From assembly GCA_014238205.1 (NCBI GenBank), contig JABABM010000003.1, positions 1 to 64,000 of the forward strand: a DNA stretch of 64,000 nt. Direction: 5' to 3'. A program made the position numbers and the translations under genes. The notes under the pieces were generated by a model that saw nothing but the letters and a program-made list of their open reading frames with translations, was not told the DNA's origin and made no database searches. Numbering within the stretch: position 1 is the stretch's first letter; each line of letters opens with the position of its first letter. This DNA is from Phycisphaerales bacterium. Its GTDB lineage: Bacteria; Planctomycetota; Phycisphaerae; Phycisphaerales; SM1A02. Positions 16,442 through 25,623 of this stretch are shown piece after piece.

Positions 16442-19162
16442 TACGTTGAAGTCGCCATTATGCTTGCGCTCACCGGAAGTTCGGATCCGGTCGATTTCAA
16501 CGATGACGTCCGGCCGATCCTTGCTACCAACTGCTTCCTGTGTCATGGCCCGGATCCATCGACTCGCAAGGCCGATCTTCGACTCGACATGGAGGAATCG
16601 GCTCTTGCCAGAGTCATCGTTCCCGGGCAGCCTGCTGCAAGTGAACTGCTTCGTCGAGTTTCACATGGTGGTGAAGATCGCATGCCTCCCGGTGATCGAC
16701 ATGCACTCTCTGCTGCCGAAATCGACATGCTCCACCGGTGGATCGAGCAGGGAGCATCCTGGGAGGAACACTGGTCATGGGAGCCGATCACGGATCCTCC
16801 ACTGCCCGGCGTATCCGATCCGGAGTGGGTACGTGAACCACTTGATACGTTCGTATTGGCACGACTGGATGCCGCCGGACTCGCTCCTGCACCGGAAGCC
16901 GGGCGAGCCGCCCTCCTGAGAAGAGTGACCTTCGACCTGACCGGGCTCCCTCCTGCCCTCGACGAACTGGAGGCATGGATGCAGGATGATTCCGAGGCGG
17001 CCTACAAGCAGGCCGTCGATCGACTCCTTGCTTCGCCTCGATTCGGTGAACACTGGGGTCGATATTGGCTCGACCTGGTCCGGTATGCGGAAACCTGTGG
17101 TCACGAGTTCGACTACCCGATTCCGCATGCCTGGCGCTACCGTGACTGGGTCGTTGATGCATTCAACGAGGACATTCCCTATGACCGCTTCGTGCTGGAG
17201 CAACTTGCCGGGGATCTGCTCGAAGAACCTCGCAGGCATCCCGGTACCGGGGTCGACGACTCGATTGCCGGCACGGGTGTCTGGTACCTGGCACAGGAAA
17301 CCCATGCACCGGTCGATGTCCGGGAGGATGGAGCGCTTCGGATCGAGAACCAGATCGACGTACTCGGGACAGCCTTCCTCGGCCTGTCGGTTCAATGCGC
17401 GCGTTGCCACGATCACAAGTTCGATCCCATCTCGACCGAGGACTACTACGCACTGGCTGGTTTCTTTCGATCGACACGAAGACAGAATGCATACCTGGAT
17501 CCGAATGAAGCCGTAGCGAGGGCCGTAGGTGAACGAACACTGTGGAATGCCCGGCAGGTTCAAGGACTGGAAATGAATGCGACGCCGGTTGACTCCACCG
17601 AACCCGATCTGGATGCCTTCTGCGACTTCGACGGCGATTCGTATGGAAACTGGTTCATATCGGGCTGGGCCTTCGGAGATGGACCTGCTCACGCTGGTGA
17701 ACTGATCCTCGAAGGCGGAGTGCCGATGGTCACCTCGGCGAGTTCTGCGCACAGCGGGCGAATCGCTCCCGAGTGCCAGGGGACACTGCGATCCCCCACG
17801 TTCACCATCGACGAGGATGCCCTGCATATTCGAGCGCGGGGCCAGGGCTGCAGGATCCGGCTCGTGATCGATGGTTTCATGCTTGGTGAATACAACCCGC
17901 TCCTCTTCGAGGGGCACATCGTCGATATCGACTCGAAGTCCTGGACGACCCTGTCCATGGATACGAGTCGATACCAGGGCCACCGTGCGCACCTGGCCTT
18001 CATGGATGATGGCGATGGATACCTGGTCATCGATGCCGTCAAGTTCGGACCGATCGGGGAGGTCGAGTGGAACCTTCATGATTCCACCTCGATCGACACC
18101 ATCAACGAACAACTGGCCCAGGTCGAACTCGAAGGGAACCCCCCGGCAATCCCTGCGCCCGTGAGAGTACTGGCAGCGCAGGATGGAACCCCCGAGGACG
18201 AATACGTTTTCATACGCGGTGAACACCGGAATCCGGGACCGATCGTGCCGAGGCGATTCATCACTTCCATAGGCGGGGACACGCAGGAAACCATTCAGGG
18301 CAGCTCCGGGCGACTTGAACTTGCCGACAGGATCCTCGATGAGTCGAACCCCTTCACGGCACGGATCATGGTGAACCGGACCTGGCATCACCTCTTCGGG
18401 CAGGGACTTTCAGGGAGTCCGGATGAACTGGGTGCGATGGGCATGCCACCAACACATCCGGAACTGCTTGATCACCTGGCAACCGGGTTTCGATCGAACT
18501 GGTCGTTGAAGAACCTTGTTCGCAGCATCGTCATGAGCAGCACCTACAGAATGGGAACCTTCAATCCAGATCCCAGGTGCACGGAGATCGATCCAGACAA
18601 CCACCTGCTCCACTCGTCCCCGAGAAGGCGGCTGGGAGCCGAGGCGCTCAGGGATTCCGTGCTGGCTGTTTCAGGCCGTCTCGACAAATCAATGGGTGGA
18701 GCGCCAGTACCGGTTCACCTCACCGAGTTCATGACTGGACGAGGCAGACCCGGTGCATCAGGACCGCTGGATGGAAATGGACGCCGAACCGTCTACCAGG
18801 AGGTGCGGAGGAACTTTCTTCCACCCATGCTGCAGGCATGGGATCTTCCCGTGCCATGCAGGCCCGTGGGTGTTCGCCTCGAATCGAATGTTCCATCGCA
18901 ATACCTGGTTCTCATGAATGACCCCTTCATCAGGGAGCAGGCGGGGTTCTGGGCTGATCGCCTGCTTGAAGACGCGAGTCTCGACCTGTCCGACCGGATC
19001 AAACAGATGTACCTGTCCGCGTATGGACGTGCCCCCTCCAGCGAGGAGACGGCATTGGTCCATGAATTCCTTGCTGCGGATGCAGAACGGTCGCAGAATG
19101 AAGCACTGGCCGATTTCGCTCATGTCCTGTTCAACACCAAGGAGTTCGTCTTCCTCGACTGA
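16439..19162 (+). CDS. PSD1-type protein: cytochrome c-like, DUF1549 and DUF1553 domains
   Basis: The product of about 907 residues starts with a short hydrophobic leader and a planctomycete cytochrome-like domain with one heme motif, CFLCH, followed by DUF1549 (LLRRVTFDLTGLPP; FGEHWGRYWLDLVRYAET), a second cysteine site C-A-R-C-H-D-H-K-F-D-P, an inserted jelly-roll-like region (about 420-570) and DUF1553 (NPFTARIMVNRTWHHLFG; GRRLGAEALRDSVL). Such proteins are abundant in planctomycetes, are paired with DUF1501 proteins as here (13 bases to the next start), and are suspected in extracytoplasmic polysaccharide breakdown, but no biochemical activity is established. Start TTG 16439 is preferred because of its ribosome site; ATG 16460 is the alternative. 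Confidence 0.87.
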   Translation: MYVEVAIMLALTGSSDPVDFNDDVRPILATNCFLCHGPDPSTRKADLRLDMEESALARVIVPGQPAASELLRRVSHGGEDRMPPGDRHALSAAEIDMLHRWIEQGASWEEHWSWEPITDPPLPGVSDPEWVREPLDTFVLARLDAAGLAPAPEAGRAALLRRVTFDLTGLPPALDELEAWMQDDSEAAYKQAVDRLLASPRFGEHWGRYWLDLVRYAETCGHEFDYPIPHAWRYRDWVVDAFNEDIPYDRFVLEQLAGDLLEEPRRHPGTGVDDSIAGTGVWYLAQETHAPVDVREDGALRIENQIDVLGTAFLGLSVQCARCHDHKFDPISTEDYYALAGFFRSTRRQNAYLDPNEAVARAVGERTLWNARQVQGLEMNATPVDSTEPDLDAFCDFDGDSYGNWFISGWAFGDGPAHAGELILEGGVPMVTSASSAHSGRIAPECQGTLRSPTFTIDEDALHIRARGQGCRIRLVIDGFMLGEYNPLLFEGHIVDIDSKSWTTLSMDTSRYQGHRAHLAFMDDGDGYLVIDAVKFGPIGEVEWNLHDSTSIDTINEQLAQVELEGNPPAIPAPVRVLAAQDGTPEDEYVFIRGEHRNPGPIVPRRFITSIGGDTQETIQGSSGRLELADRILDESNPFTARIMVNRTWHHLFGQGLSGSPDELGAMGMPPTHPELLDHLATGFRSNWSLKNLVRSIVMSSTYRMGTFNPDPRCTEIDPDNHLLHSSPRRRLGAEALRDSVLAVSGRLDKSMGGAPVPVHLTEFMTGRGRPGASGPLDGNGRRTVYQEVRRNFLPPMLQAWDLPVPCRPVGVRLESNVPSQYLVLMNDPFIREQAGFWADRLLEDASLDLSDRIKQMYLSAYGRAPSSEETALVHEFLAADAERSQNEALADFAHVLFNTKEFVFLD

Positions 19163-19175
19163 GGCAGTCTTCCAG

Positions 19176-20594
19176 ATGCATGAATGTGGCAACTATCACG
19201 ACGTTCCCTGCTCCCGACGGGACATGCTCTCGCGATGTGCTGCCGGCTTCGGGTCCGTCGCGCTTGCCGGCCTGCTTGCCGATCGTGGATTCGCCGGAAT
19301 GCTCGATGGCTCCCTGCCTTCCCCGCATCATCCCGCCAGGGCCAGGAGTGTCATCTTCCTCTACATGGACGGTGGCCCTTCCCAGGTCGACACGTTCGAC
19401 CCGAAGCCCAGGCTCTCGCGTCTCAATGGACAGCCATTCCCGATGGCGATGGCCAGGACGCAGTTCAATGACAATGGCGCTGTGCTCGCATCTCCATGGA
19501 AGTTCAAGCAGCATGGTCACTGCGGCGCATGGGTCAGCGAGCTCTTTCCGCACACGGCAACGTGCGTCGACGAACTCTGCATCGTCCGTTCAATGACAAG
19601 CGAGTTCTCCGAACATACGAATGCCAACTACTTCCTTCATACGGGGCTGGGAATTGCCGGGCGACCGAGCATGGGGGCATGGGCCAGTTATGGTCTGGGT
19701 AGTGAAAACAGCGATCTCCCGGGCTTCGTTGTCCTCAATGGCGGCCTGACGCCCCCGGGCGGACTCCAGTGCTTCGGCAACGGCTTTCTTCCAGCCACCC
19801 ATCAGGGAACCGTGATCCAGCCTCATGGAAGCGGGATGGCGAACGTCGCACCGATCGACGGCGATCATGCGCGAATGGAGCGGCGGCATGAACTGCTTCG
19901 GGAACTGGACCAGCGGCATGCAAGCATGCGTGAAGGCGATGATGCCATCGAATCAGCGATTGCCAACCATGAACTGGCCTTCCGGATGCAGTGGTCTGTT
20001 CCGGGACTCATGGACATCGAGGGTGAATCGAAGGCGACCAGGCAGCTCTACGGACTTGACGCCCCCTTTGAACCAACACGCATCTTTGCACGGGAGTGCC
20101 TGCTTGCTCGAAGGCTGGTTGAACGTGGCGTTCGATTCGTCGAGTTGACCTGCCCGAGCGTCAATGGTGATCGGTGGGACCAGCACAATGATCTCCGTAC
20201 TGGACACACGAACAACTCACTTGCCGTCGACCAGCCCATTGCAGGACTGTTGAAGGACCTGCGAAGTCGTGGATTACTGGATGAAACACTCGTCATCTGG
20301 GGAGGAGAGTTTGGTCGCACACCCTTTGCCCAGGGAACTGATGGCCGTGACCACAATCCCTTCGGTTTCACAATGTGGATGGCGGGCGGCGGTGTGCGGG
20401 GCGGCATGACGTATGGACGGACAGATGAATTTGGCTACCGTGCAATCGAGCACCCGATGGAAGTACATGATCTTCACGCAACGATGCTTCACCTGCTTGG
20501 TATTGATCACACGAAACTGACCGTCAGGCATGGCGGCCGGGACATGCGACTCACGGATGTGCACGGCCACGTGGTCAGCGACCTGTTGGCCTAG
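19176..20594 (+). CDS. DUF1501 domain protein
   Basis: A 472-residue protein with a Tat-like signal (C-S-R-R-D-M-L then a hydrophobic AGFGSVALAGLL). The core is typical DUF1501, a sulfatase/alkaline-phosphatase-like fold: YMDGGPSQVDTFDPKP near 65-80, EHTNANYFLHTG, and the C-terminal WGGEFGRTPFAQ...GRDHNP block with likely metal-binding Asp/His. It is exported, probably acting with the PSD1-type protein encoded just upstream. Enzymatic activity of this family is not established. Its stop TAG shares the four bases CTAG with the stop of the convergent VIT1-like gene. Confidence 0.9.
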   Translation: MHECGNYHDVPCSRRDMLSRCAAGFGSVALAGLLADRGFAGMLDGSLPSPHHPARARSVIFLYMDGGPSQVDTFDPKPRLSRLNGQPFPMAMARTQFNDNGAVLASPWKFKQHGHCGAWVSELFPHTATCVDELCIVRSMTSEFSEHTNANYFLHTGLGIAGRPSMGAWASYGLGSENSDLPGFVVLNGGLTPPGGLQCFGNGFLPATHQGTVIQPHGSGMANVAPIDGDHARMERRHELLRELDQRHASMREGDDAIESAIANHELAFRMQWSVPGLMDIEGESKATRQLYGLDAPFEPTRIFARECLLARRLVERGVRFVELTCPSVNGDRWDQHNDLRTGHTNNSLAVDQPIAGLLKDLRSRGLLDETLVIWGGEFGRTPFAQGTDGRDHNPFGFTMWMAGGGVRGGMTYGRTDEFGYRAIEHPMEVHDLHATMLHLLGIDHTKLTVRHGGRDMRLTDVHGHVVSDLLA

Positions 20595-21109
20595 AGGTTT
20601 CCGATCAGGATCCCCAGGGCCAGAACGATTGTTCCACCGACAATCACCTGAAAACTTGCGGAGAGAAACGGGGTGTCCATCCAGCGGTTGCGGATCCATG
20701 CAATTGTGACAAGTTCGAGGATGACGACAATCATCGCCACGATCATCGCCGTCCAGAACGCCGGGATGAGAAACGGCAATGTGTGGCCAAGGCCTCCGAG
20801 CGTCGTCATGCCGCCGCAGATCCAACCTCGAACCCACGGACTTCCCCGCCCACTGATCCTGCCGTCATCCGACAATGCTTCGGCAAACGCCATGGAAACA
20901 CCCGCGCCGACGGAGGCGGCAAGGCCGACGAGAAATGTCGGCCAGGTATCTTCCGTGGCAAATGCTGCGGCAAAGATCGGAGCCAGTGTCGAAACAGAGC
21001 CATCCATGAGCCCGGCAAGTCCGGGCTGCACAATTGTCAGCACAAAGGCACGGTGGGGATCATCTCCTCCATCCTGGTGCGAACGATCACAAGGGGTGGG
21101 TTCAGTCAT
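20591..21109 (-). CDS. VIT1/CCC1-type membrane protein
   Basis: A 172-residue membrane protein beginning with a short cytoplasmic tail, then several hydrophobic helices. GLAGLMDGSVSTLAPIFAAA and SVGAGVSMAFAEALSDDGRISGRGSP match the VIT1/CCC1 (DUF125) iron/manganese transporter family, including the conserved small-residue helix and the Glu/Asp-rich loop after helix 2. Start at 21109 is the first Met before this homology; longer readings add Ser-rich low-complexity sequence antisense to the MATE gene. Probable role: divalent metal (Fe2+ or Mn2+) transport. It follows the MATE gene on the same strand with a 13-base gap. Confidence 0.82.
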   Translation of the reverse strand: MTEPTPCDRSHQDGGDDPHRAFVLTIVQPGLAGLMDGSVSTLAPIFAAAFATEDTWPTFLVGLAASVGAGVSMAFAEALSDDGRISGRGSPWVRGWICGGMTTLGGLGHTLPFLIPAFWTAMIVAMIVVILELVTIAWIRNRWMDTPFLSASFQVIVGGTIVLALGILIGNL

Positions 21110-21122
21110 GGGCGCCTTGATT

Positions 21123-22601
21123 CTACTCCGACTTCGACTCGGGCTTGATGAGCTGGATGTTGCGCCATTTACCCGACTCGAAACGCCACGACAGACCGAT
21201 GCCGAGCACGATGATGTAGATCGCCGCGCCGATCCAGGGGCCCAATGCCCCCAGTTCAGGCATGCCGATTGCCAGGGCGTATCCCACTCCGATGATGAAG
21301 AGCCAGCCACTGATGCCGATGAAGAGGCCAGGCCAGATGACATCACCGGCTCCTCGAAGACCTCCGCTGTACCCGATCCCGAATGCATCCGTCGTCTGGA
21401 AGAGGGCCGCCACGATCATGAGTTGCATGCCCACGTCCAGGATGGCCTGTGCCTGCTCGGGTGTGGCATCGGGCCCGATGAAGATGGCGACCATTGGTTC
21501 GCGAAACAGGATGAACGCAAGGCCGCAGAGAGTCATGTACACCACGCCGATGCCCACGCCCCACCGCGTCCGTTCGACCGCCAGTTCTGGTTGACCGGAG
21601 CCAATGGCGTTTCCTACGACCGTATTGATGGCGAAGGAGATCGCCACCGCCGGCATGAAACCCAGGTGCATGTACCCCAGGACGATCCAGCCTGCGGTCA
21701 GGGAATCCGGGCCGAACAGGCCCACCAGCATCGTCATGAAGATGGACCAGCAGATGATCTCGTTGCCCGAGACCAGTGCGCCGGGCCACCCCAGGCGTAC
21801 CAGGTCGCCGATCGTCTTCCTGTCGAATCGCCATGCGGTACGGGTCTTGAACTGTTGGTTGCACCACGGACCGAGGAATACGATCAGGGGAATCAGGAAC
21901 TCGACGAAGATGCCGCACACCGTGGCAACGGCCGCTCCATACACGCCCATCGCGGTGATCCCCGGCACTCCAGGCAGATCAAGAGCCGGCAGCCCTTCTT
22001 CACCGAAGATCAGCGCGTAGTTCAGGAAGACATTCACGATGTTGCCGATGATCACGGCTACCGTGACGATCTTTGGACGCATGATCCCGAAGAAGAACTG
22101 GTGCAGGCCACGTGAACTCAACTGCAGGATCCCGCCCAGGAGAATGATCTGGCCGTAGCCGGTCTCCATCTCGATGAGGCGATCAAGTTGCTCGGCATCC
22201 TGCCCTGTATGAACAACCGTTTCGAAGAACCAGGGCAGGAGCAACGCCCAGGGGAGCAGTACCAGGAGCCACATTGCAAGGGAGAGGTAGAACGACCCCC
22301 ATGGATACCGGGCGACCTTCCCTTGGTTGCCGGCTCCCATGTGCTGGCTGACCCACGTGTTGACGACGACAAGTGCCCCCATCGCGAAGGCCGTCGGAGT
22401 CCATGCCCAGATTCCACCATTTCCCTGGGCGGCCAGTTCGAGCGGGCCTATCTGTCCAACCATCAGCTTGTCGACAAAGCTCATGACCGTGTAACTGGTC
22501 ATGGTGATGATCGTCGGCCACGCCTGGATCCATACTTCCATCGCCGGATGACGAGGCGGTTTCAATGCTGGATCGGAAGTTGGAGGGGGGTCGGTGGTCA
22601 C
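21123..22601 (-). CDS. MATE family efflux transporter
   Basis: About 492 residues and 12 predicted membrane helices with MATE hallmarks: MSFVDKLMVGQIGPLELAAQG near the start, VNTWVSQHMGAGNQGKVAR, and the matching second half with INTVVGNAIGSGQPELAVERT. MATE proteins export cationic drugs or metabolites in exchange for Na+ or H+. I chose GTG at 22601, 13 bases after the preceding stop; ATG at 22649 (508 residues) would overlap the previous gene by 35 bases and has no better ribosome site. Lies within a leftward series of genes. Confidence 0.9.
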   Translation of the reverse strand: MTTDPPPTSDPALKPPRHPAMEVWIQAWPTIITMTSYTVMSFVDKLMVGQIGPLELAAQGNGGIWAWTPTAFAMGALVVVNTWVSQHMGAGNQGKVARYPWGSFYLSLAMWLLVLLPWALLLPWFFETVVHTGQDAEQLDRLIEMETGYGQIILLGGILQLSSRGLHQFFFGIMRPKIVTVAVIIGNIVNVFLNYALIFGEEGLPALDLPGVPGITAMGVYGAAVATVCGIFVEFLIPLIVFLGPWCNQQFKTRTAWRFDRKTIGDLVRLGWPGALVSGNEIICWSIFMTMLVGLFGPDSLTAGWIVLGYMHLGFMPAVAISFAINTVVGNAIGSGQPELAVERTRWGVGIGVVYMTLCGLAFILFREPMVAIFIGPDATPEQAQAILDVGMQLMIVAALFQTTDAFGIGYSGGLRGAGDVIWPGLFIGISGWLFIIGVGYALAIGMPELGALGPWIGAAIYIIVLGIGLSWRFESGKWRNIQLIKPESKSE

Positions 22602-22614
22602 TATTCGCTGCCAA

Positions 22615-24012
22615 TCATTGCCTTGGAGAGCGGACCAGCATGACACCATTCATCATGCGCCAGTGGCCCGGATAGGTGCAGATGAATGGATATCGTCCCG
22701 GTCGCATGGGCGCAATGAAGCGAACTTCGCCGACCTCACCCTGCATGACCATCGGCATGACATGCAACACCTTCGGTGATTCGGGGACCCAGTCCCGGGC
22801 CTGTGCTTCGGCCGTGGTTCCAAGCGCCTCGGAAGCCCCCCCGATGCTTCGAAGTGAACCAGGCATGCACACGAGAAGGTTGTGAGGCTGCGCATCTGGA
22901 TTACCAAGAAGAATCCTGACAGGTTCACCTGCCGTTACTTCGAACCGGTTCGGGTCATAGGTCATCTTGATCGGCACAGCACTGATCCGGACGGTCTGCA
23001 TTCCAGCACGATCGCCAGCGAGGCCGGCAGGCAGATCTTCGATTGCCGCCATGGCCGCGAGGCGGATATCCATGTCCAGGCTTTCGTTGTCCGCTATCCC
23101 GGCAAGGATGGCCAGTGCCTCTTCTGACCGCCCTGGTTCCCCGGCCAGGACGTCCATGGATGATCGCAAGGATTCCTGTTCGAGCGGATCGTTGAGCAGG
23201 ACGATCTTCTGCACGTGGGCAAGAGCCGTATCCCAGGTGATCACGGGAGGTGGTTTCAATGGTGATTCGAGATTCGTGTGTTCCGGCAGTTCTGGCAGGT
23301 CTGCCCTCCCCTGGCACAGGTCACGTTCCAACGTGTCCTCGATCGTCTTGCTTTGCGGGGGCGGAATGCGTGGAAGGTAGAGACCGGGGGGATGATCACG
23401 CATCCCCAGCTTCCAGAGGATCTCCTGCTCCGCAAGTGACCAGCCATGGACATCCAGGTGCAATCCATCACGTGCTATCCCACCGGGAGAATGTGCATGC
23501 CGAAGCGGACCATGCAGATCGATGAAGAGCAGGTCATGCTCAAGAGCCGTCCTGCGAACTGCATCTGCATACAGGCCCAGGGCGACGGCGTGGTTTGAAG
23601 CCTCGATCGGGTCATCCCCGGTTTCAACTTCACGTGGCACCGGTGACACAAGGACGATCTGGTTCTCGGGCATCCGGTCCAGGATCTTTTCCAGTTCGGC
23701 CTTGAAACGATCAATATGGCTGTCACCACGGAATGAATCGATCATCCCAATGCACAGGATCACCACATCATCGCGACCCAGGTCTTCTGGAAGGGTGAAG
23801 GTGGCTGATTCAGCGCCGCTTCGTCCGTATCCCTTGACTGTGCCGCCTGCCGATTCGATTGCAGCTATGACAGCCGCCCTGTCAGCCAGTTCCATGGCGA
23901 ACTGGTCACCCAGCAGGACGACACGATCGCCTGGCATGATCAGCGAGTTCGCCATCGCCGCAGTGGCAAGCAGCAGCATCGTTGCCAACAGGATTGGAGT
24001 CTTGGCAGGCAA
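22615..24012 (-). CDS. Small SGNH-like/cupredoxin protein
   Basis: A 465-residue secreted protein (signal peptide 1-21, ending AMA-NS). The N-terminal domain (about 25-215) is SGNH-like: GDRVVLLGDQ at block I (Gln instead of the Ser nucleophile), GYGRSGAES, CIGMIDSF and RDGLHLDVHG. A HEAT-like helical segment (about 255-325) follows. The last 110 residues are a plastocyanin-like cupredoxin with copper ligands in QPHN and CTYPGHW-MMNG. Both ends are homologous to the two ends of the 1414-residue lipoprotein at 7475-11719, with the dehydrogenase, most HEAT and discoidin domains missing. Electron transfer by type I copper is expected; enzymatic activity of the SGNH part is doubtful. Confidence 0.82.
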   Translation of the reverse strand: MPAKTPILLATMLLLATAAMANSLIMPGDRVVLLGDQFAMELADRAAVIAAIESAGGTVKGYGRSGAESATFTLPEDLGRDDVVILCIGMIDSFRGDSHIDRFKAELEKILDRMPENQIVLVSPVPREVETGDDPIEASNHAVALGLYADAVRRTALEHDLLFIDLHGPLRHAHSPGGIARDGLHLDVHGWSLAEQEILWKLGMRDHPPGLYLPRIPPPQSKTIEDTLERDLCQGRADLPELPEHTNLESPLKPPPVITWDTALAHVQKIVLLNDPLEQESLRSSMDVLAGEPGRSEEALAILAGIADNESLDMDIRLAAMAAIEDLPAGLAGDRAGMQTVRISAVPIKMTYDPNRFEVTAGEPVRILLGNPDAQPHNLLVCMPGSLRSIGGASEALGTTAEAQARDWVPESPKVLHVMPMVMQGEVGEVRFIAPMRPGRYPFICTYPGHWRMMNGVMLVRSPRQ

Positions 24013-24073
24013 GGGAGAAGGATATCACCCAAGCGATGGGACACCAACGGCATGCGTATTTCCCGGGTTCAAG

Positions 24074-25432
24074 TCAGCGGACGCTCCCTGTCTCCCAAGC
24101 TGCAACGATTTCAATGATGTCCTTGAGCCGCTGGTGATCGACAGACAGCTCTCCTCCCGCGTATTGACCGGACCTGAGCACGAGAACCAGGTCCCCAGGC
24201 CCTATGACTCCGTCTCCATCACGGTCAGCGGAACGCGAAACATCCACCGCACCTGGAGAAGTGAGAACGACGGCGTTCACAATCCCGTCACCATCCACAT
24301 CACCTGGGAGCAGATCGAAGAAGACTGATTCGATCTCGTGCTGGACCGGGTCGATGTGAAGCTCCAGTTCGCCGGGGAACTCCGTTTCATTACGGAGGAA
24401 GAGAACGGTTGCACCATCCTTTTCCAGTGCAACCGCCACATCCGCATCCCCGTCACCATCGAAGTCTCCTGCGCAGAGACATCGAGGCGTTGCCGGCAGA
24501 TCAATGACGAATGCCATTGAGAATCCTTCTGCATCATCCGCCTTGAGAATCGTGATCGTGTTGTCTCCCGCATTGGCCGTGACAAGATCACTGAAGCCAT
24601 CACGATCAAGATCGGCAAGTGCAAATCCAACTGGTTCCGGCCCCACCGGCCATGAATGCAGGCTGTAGCCTTGTTGACTTTCATCAAGCATGCATGCCTC
24701 GATCATGTCCGGCTGCCTGATGTACATCGTGCTGCTCGATCGAAGAACGACATCCTCGTCCTTTCCTCCTCCAGGATCGATGTCTCCAGGCATCACGCCC
24801 CTGGGCTGCGTCGGACTTGGAATCACCGGCAGGGCATGCCGTTCCTGCTGGATGCTCTGGATCGTCCAGTCCTCGACCGCATCCACATCTGCGGGTGCAA
24901 TCCCATCAAGCGTCGGCCTGTATGTCAGGGCTCCGGAATACTCTGTTGCAACTGCAATCATGGGTTCACTGGTCACTGAATAGGCCGCGAGTGATACGTC
25001 ACGGGGGCTGCCTTCTCCCGGACCGGTGATGGGCAAGTTGACTGATGAGAAGGACGGAGTTGCTTCACCTTCATTCACAAGAATGCAGATTGCATCCTGC
25101 TCGGGGAGTGCAAGGAGAACATCCATGATTCCATCGCCTGTCGCATCACCCACGTCAAGGCCCGGGGATGTTCCATGCATTCTCCACTCGACTGTTTCAC
25201 CCTGGAATCCCTGCCAGGAACCATCGGCAGCTTCGCCTCCGTTGAGCTGAACCAGCACCCGGTCCTGGAGACTGGCCACCAGGTCGAGCATTCCATCACC
25301 ATTGATATCACCCAGGGCCGCATCTCCGGGCACCGAGGGAAGGCTGTCAACTACGGTGACAATGAACTCCGCCTGGAGGACGGACGTCATGCCGAATACC
25401 GAGCAGAAAATCGTTGTGAGCATCTGTTGCAT
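24074..25432 (-). CDS. Secreted FG-GAP/VCBS repeat protein with dockerin-like tail
   Basis: About 452 residues with signal peptide (cut after SVLQA). Repeated D-x-D-x-D-G loops of the FG-GAP/VCBS kind occur throughout, for example GDINGDGMLDLVA, GDATGDGIMDVLLA, ADLDRDGFSDLVTA, GDFDGDGDADVAVA and GDVDGDGIVNAVV, which form a calcium-binding beta-propeller. The C-terminus has one dockerin-like loop, DRDGDGVIGPGDL, after DVSRSA. Likely a surface-attached binding protein of unknown ligand. I chose ATG at 25432 because GGAG lies six bases upstream; ATG 25444 is in frame. Confidence 0.82.
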   Translation of the reverse strand: MQQMLTTIFCSVFGMTSVLQAEFIVTVVDSLPSVPGDAALGDINGDGMLDLVASLQDRVLVQLNGGEAADGSWQGFQGETVEWRMHGTSPGLDVGDATGDGIMDVLLALPEQDAICILVNEGEATPSFSSVNLPITGPGEGSPRDVSLAAYSVTSEPMIAVATEYSGALTYRPTLDGIAPADVDAVEDWTIQSIQQERHALPVIPSPTQPRGVMPGDIDPGGGKDEDVVLRSSSTMYIRQPDMIEACMLDESQQGYSLHSWPVGPEPVGFALADLDRDGFSDLVTANAGDNTITILKADDAEGFSMAFVIDLPATPRCLCAGDFDGDGDADVAVALEKDGATVLFLRNETEFPGELELHIDPVQHEIESVFFDLLPGDVDGDGIVNAVVLTSPGAVDVSRSADRDGDGVIGPGDLVLVLRSGQYAGGELSVDHQRLKDIIEIVAAWETGSVR

Positions 25433-25623
25433 TTCATTCTCCATTCAGTTGAAAACAAGGCATGGGCCAAGTGCCCATGCCGAAGGTTTCACTTTCCATG
25501 AGAATGTGGCCGTAGCGCTTGCAAGATGAACAAAGGCCGAGGAGACGCCCTTAATCGTCAGCAAGAAATATGGGGCAGGCAGCGACTTGTCGCCCAAGCG
25601 AAATTTCGCAACCCGGCATTCAG

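Noticed and set aside
16775-18391. 538-codon antisense frame over the PSD1-type gene
   Set aside because: No recognisable domain and fully covered by a well-supported gene.
20673-22115. 480-codon rightward frame over the VIT1 and MATE genes
   Set aside because: Composition is His/Asp/Gln/Arg rich without membrane or catalytic motifs; shadow of membrane-protein codons.
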